Below, piece by piece: positions 1 to 5,800 of a stretch of DNA of 8,379 nucleotides (within the stretch, counting starts at the first letter, position 1; each line of letters starts with the position of its first letter). This stretch comes from Chloroflexota bacterium. GTDB lineage: Bacteria > Chloroflexota > Anaerolineae > Anaerolineales > Villigracilaceae. Both the position numbers and the translations under genes were made by a program. Below the pieces are notes generated by a model. It saw nothing but the letters and a program-made list of their open reading frames with translations, was not told where the DNA came from and searched no databases. The stretch spans positions 1-8,379 of the forward strand of contig JAJYOO010000082.1 of assembly GCA_021796155.1 (NCBI GenBank). Reading direction: 5' to 3'.

Positions 1-678
1 TGATAATGCCGAAAGAAATGAATACTTCGGATAAAGCAGAAGACTCAGAAAAATAAAATTGATGACCAGCAAATTGACCTGCACGTAATCCAGCGTCCGC
101 AGGAGCGGCGTATTGACCAGAATAAAAAGTGTCGCGGCGATGGCGGCGAGCCGAATCGAGAAGCCGTATGTTTCAAGCAGGCGATGCAGCAAAAAATAAA
201 ACAGGAACAGCGAAAGAATATTGACCAGCCATAAGATCAATAGCATTCCTGCATCGCCGAGCGGCGCGATCGGTTCGAGCAAGGTGGCCCACAAAGGCAA
301 ATAGAAATAAGTGCTGGGCAACGGCTTGTGTTGAAGCAAATTGTTTGCGGCTTGAAGATAATATTGATAATCGCCGTAACGGAATCTTTCGCTCAGAACA
401 TTCAAATAGACGAACGCAATCAGGAAGAATCCGGCAAAGGTCAGCGCGTTGGACGAATTGATTTTTTCATTCGCTAAGCGATACAACAAAAATCCGGCCA
501 ACAGCCACGTCAACGCAGCGGACACCAGCACAATCGGCAAATCCGTCAGCGGCCATTGCTGGATGAAAATGCTGAATCCCGCAATGCCCCAACGCAGATA
601 AATAATCAATAGACTGGCCGCGACCAGTGCGGTGATCGCGGCCCAGAAAATCAAAGCGGTTCGAGCAATGCGTGTCAT
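1..678 (-). CDS. GT87-like polyprenyl-phosphate-sugar glycosyltransferase, C-terminus beyond window
   Basis: An open frame of 226 codons reaches the window edge without a stop, so the C-terminal part is missing. It is strongly hydrophobic, with likely membrane helices near residues 8-27, 46-66, 79-93, 145-165, 173-190 and 200-217. The first long loop carries an Asp-Tyr pair (residues 103-104) followed by an aromatic, Pro-rich stretch ending in a Tyr-Leu-Pro-Leu-Trp motif (about 125-129). This layout is typical of GT-C fold glycosyltransferases of the GT87/DUF2029 group, which move a sugar from a polyprenyl-phosphate carrier to an acceptor outside the membrane. The start ATG overlaps the stop of the upstream C39 gene as ATGA, so translation is probably coupled; I see no clear Shine-Dalgarno of its own. 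The acceptor cannot be deduced. A PMT/GT39-like enzyme is the main alternative. Confidence 0.72.
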   Translation of the reverse strand, partial: MTRIARTALIFWAAITALVAASLLIIYLRWGIAGFSIFIQQWPLTDLPIVLVSAALTWLLAGFLLYRLANEKINSSNALTFAGFFLIAFVYLNVLSERFRYGDYQYYLQAANNLLQHKPLPSTYFYLPLWATLLEPIAPLGDAGMLLILWLVNILSLFLFYFLLHRLLETYGFSIRLAAIAATLFILVNTPLLRTLDYVQVNLLVINFIFLSLLLYPKYSFLSALS

Positions 679-1838
679 TGACTCAGTTGCACGTATTGAG
701 CGGCAACGTAGCCTCTCAGTCCATTGTCATCGCGCACGGCGATCCATTGCCCGGACACACCGATTTTCGGCAGCGCTGAATTGGAGGGTTCGATCACCGT
801 AAGCGCCGCGCCGGGATGTTCGACAGCAACCAATGCACCGCCCAGCGAAGGAACTTTTCGCAGACGCAGTCCTCCGGGCGCCAGAGTCGTCGAAACGATG
901 ACTTGGAATTTTTGCGGCGCGGACGATGGCGGGGGCGTTGTCGGCGCGGGAGGGGTCGAAGGCGTGGGAGCCGGCCCCGGTTCGGGCGGGGGCGCGGCAA
1001 CGTTGGATTTTTCCACGTACCAGGCCGCCACGTACCCCTGATTGCCATTCGGGTCGCGCACATAAATCCATTGATTGTTGACGCCGATCTTTGCCAGCGC
1101 GCCATTTTTATCTTCGATCACATTCAACTGCGTGCCCGGCATTTCCGCGAAGTCGGCAGGCGAATCAGCGGAGGCTTGTGTATGCAGACGGAGTCCGGCG
1201 GTTGCGCTGGCTGCGACAACGACAACAAGATCGGTTTGAACAGGTGGAGGCGCAGGTGGCGTTGTCGTGGTGGAGCCGCCCGGCGTCGAAGAAGGAGTCG
1301 GAGTCCCGGAGGCAGTGCAAACATACCACGCCACGGCTTTGATCGCGCGTTGAAGCGGTTGTCCCTGGCTGAAGCGCGACATCAGCGTGACTTGATTCGT
1401 CTCCGGCGGATTCGGCCACGGATCTTGAATCAAGTAATCGCTGCCTTGTTTGGCGTAAACCAAAACCCAATGCGTTTGCAGCCCGGCATCGGGCGAATAA
1501 TCCACCTCGACGACGACCGGTTGTCCGGCGGCGAGGGAGTCGTCAATCTGCGAAAGCGGCGCGGCGCTGTTCTGGCAAATCGTCAGGCCGGTGCTTTGAA
1601 TTTGCGGATGAATGGAACTGACTTTGGACCAGACGATGGCTTCGTCCATGAACCCGCCGATGGCTGTAAGTTTTTTGTTGAGGGTGTCTGGCGTTTCTTC
1701 AAATCCCCAGCCGCTGACGAGCATCGCGGCGCTGGTGAGCGCGCAGCCAATATAGCCGATGGTATCCGGCCCGCCGCCGATCTTGTTGTTCTTCCATTGC
1801 GGGTCTCGCTGAGAATAACGGACAAGGTTGAAAGCCAT
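675..1838 (-). CDS. C39-family cysteine peptidase with two C-terminal SH3-like domains
   Basis: 387 residues. Residues about 5-170 match the Peptidase_C39_2 pattern: a QRDPQW motif at 10-15 (oxyanion Gln10), catalytic Cys32 in a Gly-Cys-Ala-Leu-Thr-Ser context, His123 (THW) and Asp139 (QDPW). Two SH3b-like domains follow, about 203-276 and 311-384. They are similar to each other: both contain LRL, a central TVIE/NVIE strand, KIGV..QWI.VRD and GYVAA.YV. They are separated by Pro/Thr/Ser-rich linkers (178-200 and 281-309). The likely role is cleavage of a peptide or cell-wall crosslink, with the SH3 domains binding the wall. No signal peptide or membrane anchor is visible, which is odd for a wall-acting protein. 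The start is supported by AAGGAG at 1845-1850, six bases before the ATG. The stop overlaps the downstream glycosyltransferase start, so the two form one unit. Confidence 0.85.
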   Translation of the reverse strand: MAFNLVRYSQRDPQWKNNKIGGGPDTIGYIGCALTSAAMLVSGWGFEETPDTLNKKLTAIGGFMDEAIVWSKVSSIHPQIQSTGLTICQNSAAPLSQIDDSLAAGQPVVVEVDYSPDAGLQTHWVLVYAKQGSDYLIQDPWPNPPETNQVTLMSRFSQGQPLQRAIKAVAWYVCTASGTPTPSSTPGGSTTTTPPAPPPVQTDLVVVVAASATAGLRLHTQASADSPADFAEMPGTQLNVIEDKNGALAKIGVNNQWIYVRDPNGNQGYVAAWYVEKSNVAAPPPEPGPAPTPSTPPAPTTPPPSSAPQKFQVIVSTTLAPGGLRLRKVPSLGGALVAVEHPGAALTVIEPSNSALPKIGVSGQWIAVRDDNGLRGYVAAQYVQLSQ

Positions 1839-1872
1839 AAATGCCTCCTTGGGTGGGAAACGCGATGGCTTG

Positions 1873-1900
1873 ATTATACACTTGGAGATCGGAGAAACAA
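1873..1900 (-). promoter_or_regulatory. Sigma-70-type promoter for the C39 gene (proximal)
   Basis: On the minus strand TTGTTT (1900-1895) lies 16 bases before a perfect TATAAT (1878-1873), about 35 bases upstream of the C39 start codon. A second match, TTGTTT (1940-1935), 17 bases, TATAAG (1917-1912), lies just upstream and could be an additional start. Both fit the bacterial housekeeping sigma consensus. This is from pattern only. Confidence 0.5.
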
Positions 1901-1941
1901 AGCATCACCCGCTTATAGAAACATCCAGCTTTATAAACAAC

Positions 1942-1969
1942 CAGCCGCGCCCATTGAACGCGGCGGCTG
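1942..1969. terminator. Intrinsic terminator-like hairpin between pyrE and the C39 gene
   Basis: CAGCCG (1942-1947) pairs with CGGCTG (1964-1969). A further CGC/GCG pairing past one bulged base leaves a nine-base loop. On the plus strand it is followed by T6 (1970-1975). On the minus strand the stem is preceded by A6 and followed by GTTGTTTAT, a weaker U-rich tail. Since all neighbouring genes are minus-strand, it most likely ends the pyrB-pyrF-pyrE transcript 108 bases past the pyrE stop. The better T-run faces the plus direction, so it may work both ways. Confidence 0.5.
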
Positions 1970-2076
1970 TTTTTTCTCAAAGAGTGTCCGGCATTCTTGC
2001 CGTACCTGTGTTGGTCGTCTTTGCGGCTGGCGCATATTACACCCCGCCGGTGCAAGAGCATCTCGCTGCTTCCTCG

Positions 2077-2700
2077 CTATTTGCCTTGTTTCAAAAATTT
2101 CTTCGTCTCCACGATTTTAGCTTCTTCCACTTTACCCATCTTTTCCCAATAATTCAATAACTGCGTGATGGTCAACACCGCGTGAAGATGGAAGCCTGCT
2201 TGCTCCAATGATTCTTTTGCGCCGGATTGACGATCAACTAAAACAACAACATCTTTTACAACCAAACCTGCGCCGGTTAATTTTTCAATGGCTTCGAATT
2301 TGCTTCCGCCAGTGGTGGCGAGATCGTCAATGACAACGACTATCTCGCCCGCGTGATATTCGCCTTCGATCTCGGCTTTCGTGCCGTAAGCCTTTACTTC
2401 CTTGCGCGGATAGATCATCGGGTAATTGCCTTGCAGTGAAATCGCGGTTGCAATCGGAATTGCCGCGTAAGGCAAACCGGCGATGCGATCAAATTTCAAA
2501 TCTTTGAGTAATGGTAAATACGCCGCGCCAATTTGTTCAAGCAGTTTTGGATACGAAATGATCTGGCGCAAGTCAATATAGATTGGCGATTGCAATCCGG
2601 ACTTCAAAGTGAAGCTGCCGAATTTGATGCAGCTTGCGGACAGCAGATCGTCGGCGAGCTTGGATAATTCGGCATTCGATATTCGTGCCTCGTCGTTCAT
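2077..2700 (-). CDS. pyrE: Orotate phosphoribosyltransferase
   Basis: 207 residues, the usual length of the family. It makes orotidine 5'-monophosphate from orotate and PRPP, step five of UMP synthesis, in the cytoplasm. The PRPP-binding signature is VVVIDDLATTGGS at 121-133. A flexible-loop segment follows the pattern PRKEVKAYGTK (98-108), and the N-terminal GSFTLKSG..SPIYIDLR (28-45) is typical. I chose the ATG at 2700 rather than an in-frame ATG 40 codons upstream, because AAAAGGAG lies just before it and the upstream stretch is inside pyrF. Only 16 bases separate it from the pyrF stop, so the two are cotranscribed. Its first ~11 codons are encoded by a period-7 DNA array (see the repeat entry) and look like an extension relative to usual family N-termini. 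Confidence 0.95.
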   Translation of the reverse strand: MNDEARISNAELSKLADDLLSASCIKFGSFTLKSGLQSPIYIDLRQIISYPKLLEQIGAAYLPLLKDLKFDRIAGLPYAAIPIATAISLQGNYPMIYPRKEVKAYGTKAEIEGEYHAGEIVVVIDDLATTGGSKFEAIEKLTGAGLVVKDVVVLVDRQSGAKESLEQAGFHLHAVLTITQLLNYWEKMGKVEEAKIVETKKFLKQGK

Positions 2701-2701
2701 A
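2667..2701. repeat. Heptad array at the 5' end of pyrE
   Basis: On the plus strand, five consecutive 7-base units occur in strict register: ATTCGGC, ATTCGAT, ATTCGTG, then the more diverged CCTCGTC and GTTCATA. The last unit contains the complement of the pyrE start codon. The same ATTCGNN unit recurs at 4745-4779. The array encodes about the first 11 residues of PyrE. Confidence 0.6.
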
Positions 2702-2716
2702 AAATCTCCTTTTCGA

Positions 2717-3604
2717 TTAACGTTTGCCGAACATCGAAGATCGAATTTCGAGTATCTGATCTCGCATCTCCGCCGCGGCACGCTTTGGATTGTCGGCGCG
2801 AGCAATCGAACGCGAAACATTGATCAACATCCCGCGTCCATCTTGACCTAAGCCTGCTCTCATTGCCGATTCCAAATCTCCGCCTTGAGTTCCAACTCCG
2901 GGGACGAGGAACCACAAGTCCGGCGCGGCGGCGCGAACGCGTTTCATCGCGTCGGTGTGCGTTGCGCCGACGACGAGACCGATATTATTTTTGGTATTCC
3001 ATTGTTGAGCGAGATGAGCAACATATTCATATAGCGGCATAGACCGTTGACCGTTGACCGTTGACTGTTTTGTTTCATCCATCCACCGTCCACGGTCCAC
3101 GGTCAAGTCTTGCAAATCACCCGAACCAGGATTGGAAGTCTTGCATAAAAGGAATACGCCCTTTTCCTGATTCTTGATGAATGGCTCAATCGAATCTTTT
3201 CCAAGATATGGACTCAGTGTAATGCAATCCACACCGAGATTCTCGAACGCGGATTTTGCATAGGCTTCTGCGGTGGATGCAATGTCGCCGCGCTTTGCAT
3301 CGAGGATGATCGGAATCTTCGAGCCGAGTCGATTCGATTCTTCGTGAATTGCATCAATGACTTGCTTGAGCGCAGCCCAGCCGTCCGCACCAAAGACTTC
3401 GAAGAATGCCGCGTTGGGTTTGAAAGCCGCGGCGTAAGGCGCAGTCTGTTTAACAAGATTCAAGCAAAAGTCGAGGGCAGACGCGGCGGTGGGCGAATGA
3501 CCATCCGCCCCTATGAGATCGGGAATGTGCGGGTCGAGTCCAACGCAAAGTAAAGACGATGAATCGTCCACTCGTCGTTCAAGAAAAGAGAAGAAGGATT
3601 CCAT
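2717..3604 (-). CDS. pyrF: Orotidine 5'-phosphate decarboxylase, type 2
   Basis: 295 residues. It decarboxylates OMP to UMP, the last step of the pathway. Substrate and catalytic motifs are visible: GLDP (22-25), FKPN (61-64), LDAKRGDI (101-108, catalytic Lys104 and Asp107), VGATH (212-216), PGVGTQGG (235-242) and NVSRS (262-266). The long form with this motif spacing is the subfamily 2 enzyme, usually about 270-280 residues. The excess is explained by an insertion at about residues 167-188, encoded by a heptad-repeat hairpin between the conserved QDL and PLYEYVA segments. The last ~12 codons also lie in a heptad array. No Shine-Dalgarno is visible before the ATG, where an octad palindrome lies; still, the N-terminus matches the family. 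It is followed 16 bases later by pyrE. Confidence 0.93.
   Translation of the reverse strand: MESFFSFLERRVDDSSSLLCVGLDPHIPDLIGADGHSPTAASALDFCLNLVKQTAPYAAAFKPNAAFFEVFGADGWAALKQVIDAIHEESNRLGSKIPIILDAKRGDIASTAEAYAKSAFENLGVDCITLSPYLGKDSIEPFIKNQEKGVFLLCKTSNPGSGDLQDLTVDRGRWMDETKQSTVNGQRSMPLYEYVAHLAQQWNTKNNIGLVVGATHTDAMKRVRAAAPDLWFLVPGVGTQGGDLESAMRAGLGQDGRGMLINVSRSIARADNPKRAAAEMRDQILEIRSSMFGKR
2728..2769. repeat. Heptad array at the 3' coding end of pyrF
   Basis: Six consecutive 7-base units in register on the plus strand: CGAACAT, CGAAGAT, CGAATTT, CGAGTAT, CTGATCT, CGCATCT. It encodes roughly the last 14 to 17 residues of PyrF. The consensus CGAANAT is the family of the heptads at 4745-4779 read with an offset. 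Confidence 0.6.
3042..3104. repeat. Heptad-built hairpin inserted in frame within pyrF
   Basis: Three exact GACCGTT units plus GAC (3042-3065) form the left arm. CCACCGT followed by CCACGGT units (3083-3104) form the right arm. The arms pair at 18 of 22 positions around a 19-base loop, and the mismatches recur every seven bases. The segment is 63 bases, a multiple of three, and keeps the pyrF frame open. It encodes residues about 167-188, which have no counterpart in the family as I know it. Confidence 0.8.
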
Positions 3605-3616
3605 ATCTTTATGTTA

Positions 3617-3673
3617 GAAGGTTTGAAGGTTGGAAAGTTTGAACGTTCAAACCTGCCAACCTTTCAACCCTTC
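3617..3673. repeat. Octad palindrome in the pyrB-pyrF gap
   Basis: Octads GAAGGTTT, GAAGGTTG, GAAAGTTT lead to a centre GAAC/GTTC (3641-3648). Units of the complementary kind (CAACCTTT, CAACCCTT) follow. The halves match at 22 of 28 positions as an inverted repeat centred between 3644 and 3645. It lies 13 bases upstream of the pyrF start and could form a long hairpin in the transcript. There is no T-run next to it, so it is not an obvious terminator. Confidence 0.75.
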
Positions 3674-3686
3674 GACAAGCTCAGGG
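3668..3686. repeat. Small dispersed palindrome, CCCTTCGAC...CTCAGGG type
   Basis: The sequence CCCTTCGACAAGCTCAGGG lies between the pyrB stop and the octad palindrome. Its reverse complement shares the CCTGAGC-five bases-GAAGG core with 7785-7802 in the leader region. From memory, this core is scattered through many bacterial genomes, but I cannot count copies here. Confidence 0.5.
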
Positions 3687-3699
3687 CAGGCTTGTGAAC

Positions 3700-4680
3700 T
3701 TACGCTTTTCCTAAAACCATCGCCAGCAATGCCATTCTCACATACAAGCCATATTCCATCTGACGGAAATACGCGGCGCGTGGGTCGTCATCGAAGTCGG
3801 GGCTGATCTCGCCGACGCGCGGCAGCGGATGCATAACCGCCATTTCTTTTTTGGCGGACTTCATGATGGCGGGATCAATCACGTACGCACCCTTGACCTT
3901 TTCATAATCGGCGGGATCTTCAAATCTTTCCTTTTGGACGCGCGTTACGTACAGAACATCGGTTTCGGGCAACACTTTTTCAAGCGACGAGAACTCGGCT
4001 TGCGGAACTTTTTTCTCGGCGACTTCATCCATCACTTCCTTCGGCATCTTCAAAATGTCAGGCGAGACATAATTCAACTTGATGCCATTGAATTGCGAAA
4101 GCAGACGCGCCAGCGAATGGACGGTGCGTCCGTATTTCAAATCGCCGAGCATCGTGACGGTGAGGTTATCGAGCCGACCAATTTCTTCCATGATGGTGAA
4201 CGTGTCGAGCAAAGCCTGCGTGGGATGTTCGCCCGTGCCATCGCCCGCGTTGATAACCGGTTTGCGCGCGGCTTTTGCCGCAATCGCCGCCGAGCCGGTT
4301 TCGGGATGACGAAGCACGATCACGTCCGCATAACATTCGAGCGTGCGAACTGTATCGGGCAGGCTCTCGCCTTTCGACACAGACGAATATTTCACTTCGT
4401 TGATCGGGATGACCGAGCCGCCGAGTCGTTCCATCGCGGCAGTGAACGACGACGATGTGCGCGTGGATGGTTCATAAAAAAGATTGGCAAGGATTTTTCC
4501 TTTGAGCAGGTCGAACGTGCCGATGCGCTCGACCATGCCGCGCATTTCGTGCGCCACGCCGAAGACATATTCCAAATCTTCGCGCTTGAACTGCTTGACG
4601 GAAATAATGTCTTTGCCGTACCAATCGGCTTGCTTGTTCTCGCCGAACGGCAGGTGTTGGGATGAAGATGGTGTGGGCAT
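3700..4680 (-). CDS. pyrB: Aspartate carbamoyltransferase catalytic chain
   Basis: 326 residues. It joins carbamoyl phosphate and aspartate, step two of UMP synthesis. The carbamoyl-phosphate site is [12 protein letters not shown] (68-79), with the mobile-loop Lys103 in [13 protein letters not shown] (152-159), [12 protein letters not shown] (179-190) and the aspartate-site motif HPLPRVGEI (284-292). The C-terminus [21 protein letters not shown] is close to what I recall of the animal CAD domain. No regulatory-chain gene (pyrI) is adjacent. A good AGGAG lies seven bases before the ATG, and that AGGAG is itself one unit of an octad array. The 95-base gap to pyrF holds two palindromic repeats. 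The long plus-strand open frame over this gene is a shadow. Confidence 0.95.
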   Translation of the reverse strand: MPTPSSSQHLPFGENKQADWYGKDIISVKQFKREDLEYVFGVAHEMRGMVERIGTFDLLKGKILANLFYEPSTRTSSSFTAAMERLGGSVIPINEVKYSSVSKGESLPDTVRTLECYADVIVLRHPETGSAAIAAKAARKPVINAGDGTGEHPTQALLDTFTIMEEIGRLDNLTVTMLGDLKYGRTVHSLARLLSQFNGIKLNYVSPDILKMPKEVMDEVAEKKVPQAEFSSLEKVLPETDVLYVTRVQKERFEDPADYEKVKGAYVIDPAIMKSAKKEMAVMHPLPRVGEISPDFDDDPRAAYFRQMEYGLYVRMALLAMVLGKA

Positions 4681-4734
4681 GTTTAGTCTCCTAGTTTGGT
4701 AGTTAGATAGTTTGATAGTTTTGTAGTTCGATAG
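4679..4734. repeat. Octad array running into the pyrB start codon
   Basis: Seven 8-base units in perfect register, each beginning CTA on the minus strand (for example CTATCAAA, CTACCAAA). The unit at 4694-4687 is CTAGGAGA, which supplies the pyrB Shine-Dalgarno. The last unit, 4686-4679, ends with the first two bases of the start codon. Confidence 0.8.
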
Positions 4735-4744
4735 TTGTTGCTCG

Positions 4745-4828
4745 ATATTCGATATTCGTGATTCGGTATTCGGAAATCGGACTTGATCCAGACGATTATC
4801 TATTCTCTATTATCTAATCTCTCTTTCG
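4745..4828. repeat. Two heptad arrays upstream of pyrB
   Basis: The first array holds ATATTCG twice, then TGATTCG, GTATTCG and GAAATCG (4745-4779). After a 14-base break a second array follows: GATTATC, TATTCTC, TATTATC, TAATCTC, TCTTTCG (4794-4828). It ends two bases before the stop of the membrane-protein gene. Together with the octads, it fills the whole 150-base gap before pyrB, and I see no clear promoter in that gap. Confidence 0.75.
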
Positions 4829-4830
4829 CT

Positions 4831-5574
4831 TCATTCTTTCTCTGCTCGGACCCCCGCAAGGGGGCGATGTCTCGCGACGGGTGAGGTGGATTCTGTTTTA
4901 TTAGTATTGATATTATCCTTTGGCTTATTCATTAAGTTTCTTGTGAAAAATAATCCCATTCCAATTCCTAAAGGGATAAAAGCGCAAATTTCTAAAATAT
5001 CCAATAGTCTATTGAGATCAACCGAAGGGAAAAGATTGAAAAATATTGTCCACCACGTTTTTCCTAGCAAATCATTGGAAAGCGTTAGATATAGATTCGA
5101 AAATAAACTGATAATTCCCCAGCCGATGCCATTCACAAGTAACCAGTAATAGCTTTTTGCTACTGAGTTTTTGTTTAGAAGCCACCATTGAGGAATAGTT
5201 CCTATAAAACCAACTAAAACAATCGAATCCAAGAATGTCAAATAAAATGACATTGCAGGGGATTTCCCAACAAAGAGTATGCTTCTAATGCTTGGTAATA
5301 AACCTGCTAGTAAAGCCCCGATAAGACTAGCAAGTATCCAGTTTCTGGGAAGGAATTCAGAGAACAAAACCCATGATGATAAGGAAACAAAAAGAAAGAG
5401 AAAAAAGCTAATGAGCGCATTACTCATAAATGTTCCTAAATTAAAAATACGCGATAGATAATCATCCATTGCCGCTAGAAAAGTGCCGCCGAAATAAATT
5501 GCCGTACATGCTGCCATGAATGTTATGATAACTTGTTTAAGAATCATGATTTGCTTTTGTTTGCCTAAGATCAT
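4831..5574 (-). CDS. Six-helix membrane protein of unknown function
   Basis: 247 residues, not recognised as a characterised family. Likely membrane segments lie near 12-30, 50-72, 79-100, 108-126, 142-165 and 190-211. A PQWWLLNK segment (128-135) followed by a Gly-rich helix recalls a group of uncharacterised proteins, common in Chloroflexota and cyanobacteria, with a QW-x-L-motif. Coding DNA is clearly more AT-rich than the pyr genes, which suggests separate acquisition. The last ~20 residues are charged and are encoded by a GC-rich stretch containing CCCCC-GCAA-GGGGG (4851-4864), so the tail probably comes from a repeat that replaced the original end. The ATG at 5574 lies one base after the stop of the duplicated pyrC end, whose AGAGGA acts as its Shine-Dalgarno. 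A second Met at residue 10 is possible. Confidence 0.7.
   Translation of the reverse strand: MILGKQKQIMILKQVIITFMAACTAIYFGGTFLAAMDDYLSRIFNLGTFMSNALISFFLFLFVSLSSWVLFSEFLPRNWILASLIGALLAGLLPSIRSILFVGKSPAMSFYLTFLDSIVLVGFIGTIPQWWLLNKNSVAKSYYWLLVNGIGWGIISLFSNLYLTLSNDLLGKTWWTIFFNLFPSVDLNRLLDILEICAFIPLGIGMGLFFTRNLMNKPKDNINTNKTESTSPVARHRPLAGVRAEKE
4851..4864. repeat. Perfect small hairpin in the tail of the membrane-protein gene
   Basis: CCCCC and GGGGG flank a GCAA tetraloop. The surrounding GC-rich stretch resembles the TCCCC-AAA-GGGGA hairpin at 5631-5641, also followed by ATG and then a CGCGAC/CGTCGCAC motif, so both may come from one repeat family. No T-run follows on either strand. Confidence 0.4.
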
Positions 5575-5575
5575 T

Positions 5576-5698
5576 CTATCCTCTCACATTCTTTCCAAAG
5601 CCTTTTTCCGCCAGCACTTTGCCGCGCGAGTCCCCAAAGGGGATGATATGCGTCGCACCTTTGGGATAGGCGAATCCGTTTAAGTGGTTAAAGTTCAT
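5576..5698 (-). CDS. Possible 40-residue chimeric ORF (repeat element plus pyrC tail)
   Basis: An ATG at 5698 preceded by AAAGGA opens a 40-codon frame. Its first ~17 codons lie in the inverted-repeat element at 5649-5733. The next few cover a small CCCC-AAA-GGGG hairpin. The last 15 are the duplicated PyrC C-terminus (GKVLAEKGFGKNVRG, against GKVLAEKGFGKNVRE in the true gene). It sits directly upstream of the membrane-protein start. It may simply be a fortuitous frame, or a short translated leader that couples translation to the next gene. Confidence 0.25.
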   Translation of the reverse strand: MNFNHLNGFAYPKGATHIIPFGDSRGKVLAEKGFGKNVRG

Positions 5699-5733
5699 TG
5701 GGTGATTCCTTTCGTTAAACACGGTGCGATGCA
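5649..5733. mobile_element. Small element with 11-bp terminal inverted repeats, copy A
   Basis: TGCGTCGCACC (5649-5659) and GGTGCGATGCA (5723-5733) are inverted repeats matching at 10 of 11 positions. The interior resembles copy B (7607-7693), with shared blocks such as AATCCG, TAAA.TTCA and AAACAC in the same order. It interrupts the duplicated pyrC end. It encodes no transposase, so it is at most a non-autonomous miniature element. I could not define a target-site duplication. Confidence 0.6.
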
Positions 5734-5764
5734 CACTCTACGCAAAACGACGCGCGTTCTTACA

Positions 5765-5797
5765 AAACTTCCGAAGTCTTCAAGACTTCGGAAGTTT
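5765..5797 (-). terminator. Perfect 16-bp palindrome, terminator of the toxin operon
   Basis: AAACTTCCGAAGTCTT (5765-5780) and its exact reverse complement (5782-5797) are separated by one base. On the minus strand the stem runs into TTTTGT and begins four bases after the toxin stop, so it can end the antitoxin-toxin transcript. The A/T-flanked symmetric structure would also work on the plus strand. The CCGAAGTC core looks like a dispersed palindrome rather than a one-off terminator. Confidence 0.7.
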
Positions 5798-5800
5798 ATG

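Larger units (their letters stand above)
5576..5754 (-). pseudogene. pyrC: Duplicated 3' end of pyrC, interrupted by an element
   Basis: Positions 5581-5623 match 6492-6534 (the end of pyrC) with one difference in 43 bases, and the stop-codon region extends the match (TAG here, TAA there). Positions 5740-5754 match 6556-6570 exactly (15 bases). The spacer between these two blocks is 116 bases here and 21 in pyrC, so about 95 bases were inserted, most of it the element at 5649-5733. The copy therefore covers roughly the last 28 codons of pyrC. It is not a functional dihydroorotase. Confidence 0.85.

Noticed and set aside
1988..2001. CGGCA-TTCT-TGCCG hairpin downstream of pyrE
   Set aside because: The stem is only five base pairs and no T-run follows on either strand. 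The nearby hairpin at 1942-1969 is a better terminator candidate.
816..2120. 434-codon plus-strand open frame
   Set aside because: It is antisense to the C39 gene, Arg-rich with low-complexity stretches mirroring the Pro/Thr linkers, and lacks any recognisable domain. The opposite strand has catalytic motifs and a proper Shine-Dalgarno.
3829..4665. 278-codon plus-strand open frame
   Set aside because: It is antisense to pyrB, whose motifs are complete. Its composition (rich in His, Phe, Arg) is what results from reading conserved coding DNA backwards.
4679..4828. Possible CRISPR array
   Set aside because: The periods are 7 and 8 bases with no spacers. CRISPR repeats are much longer and separated by unique spacers of ~30 bases.
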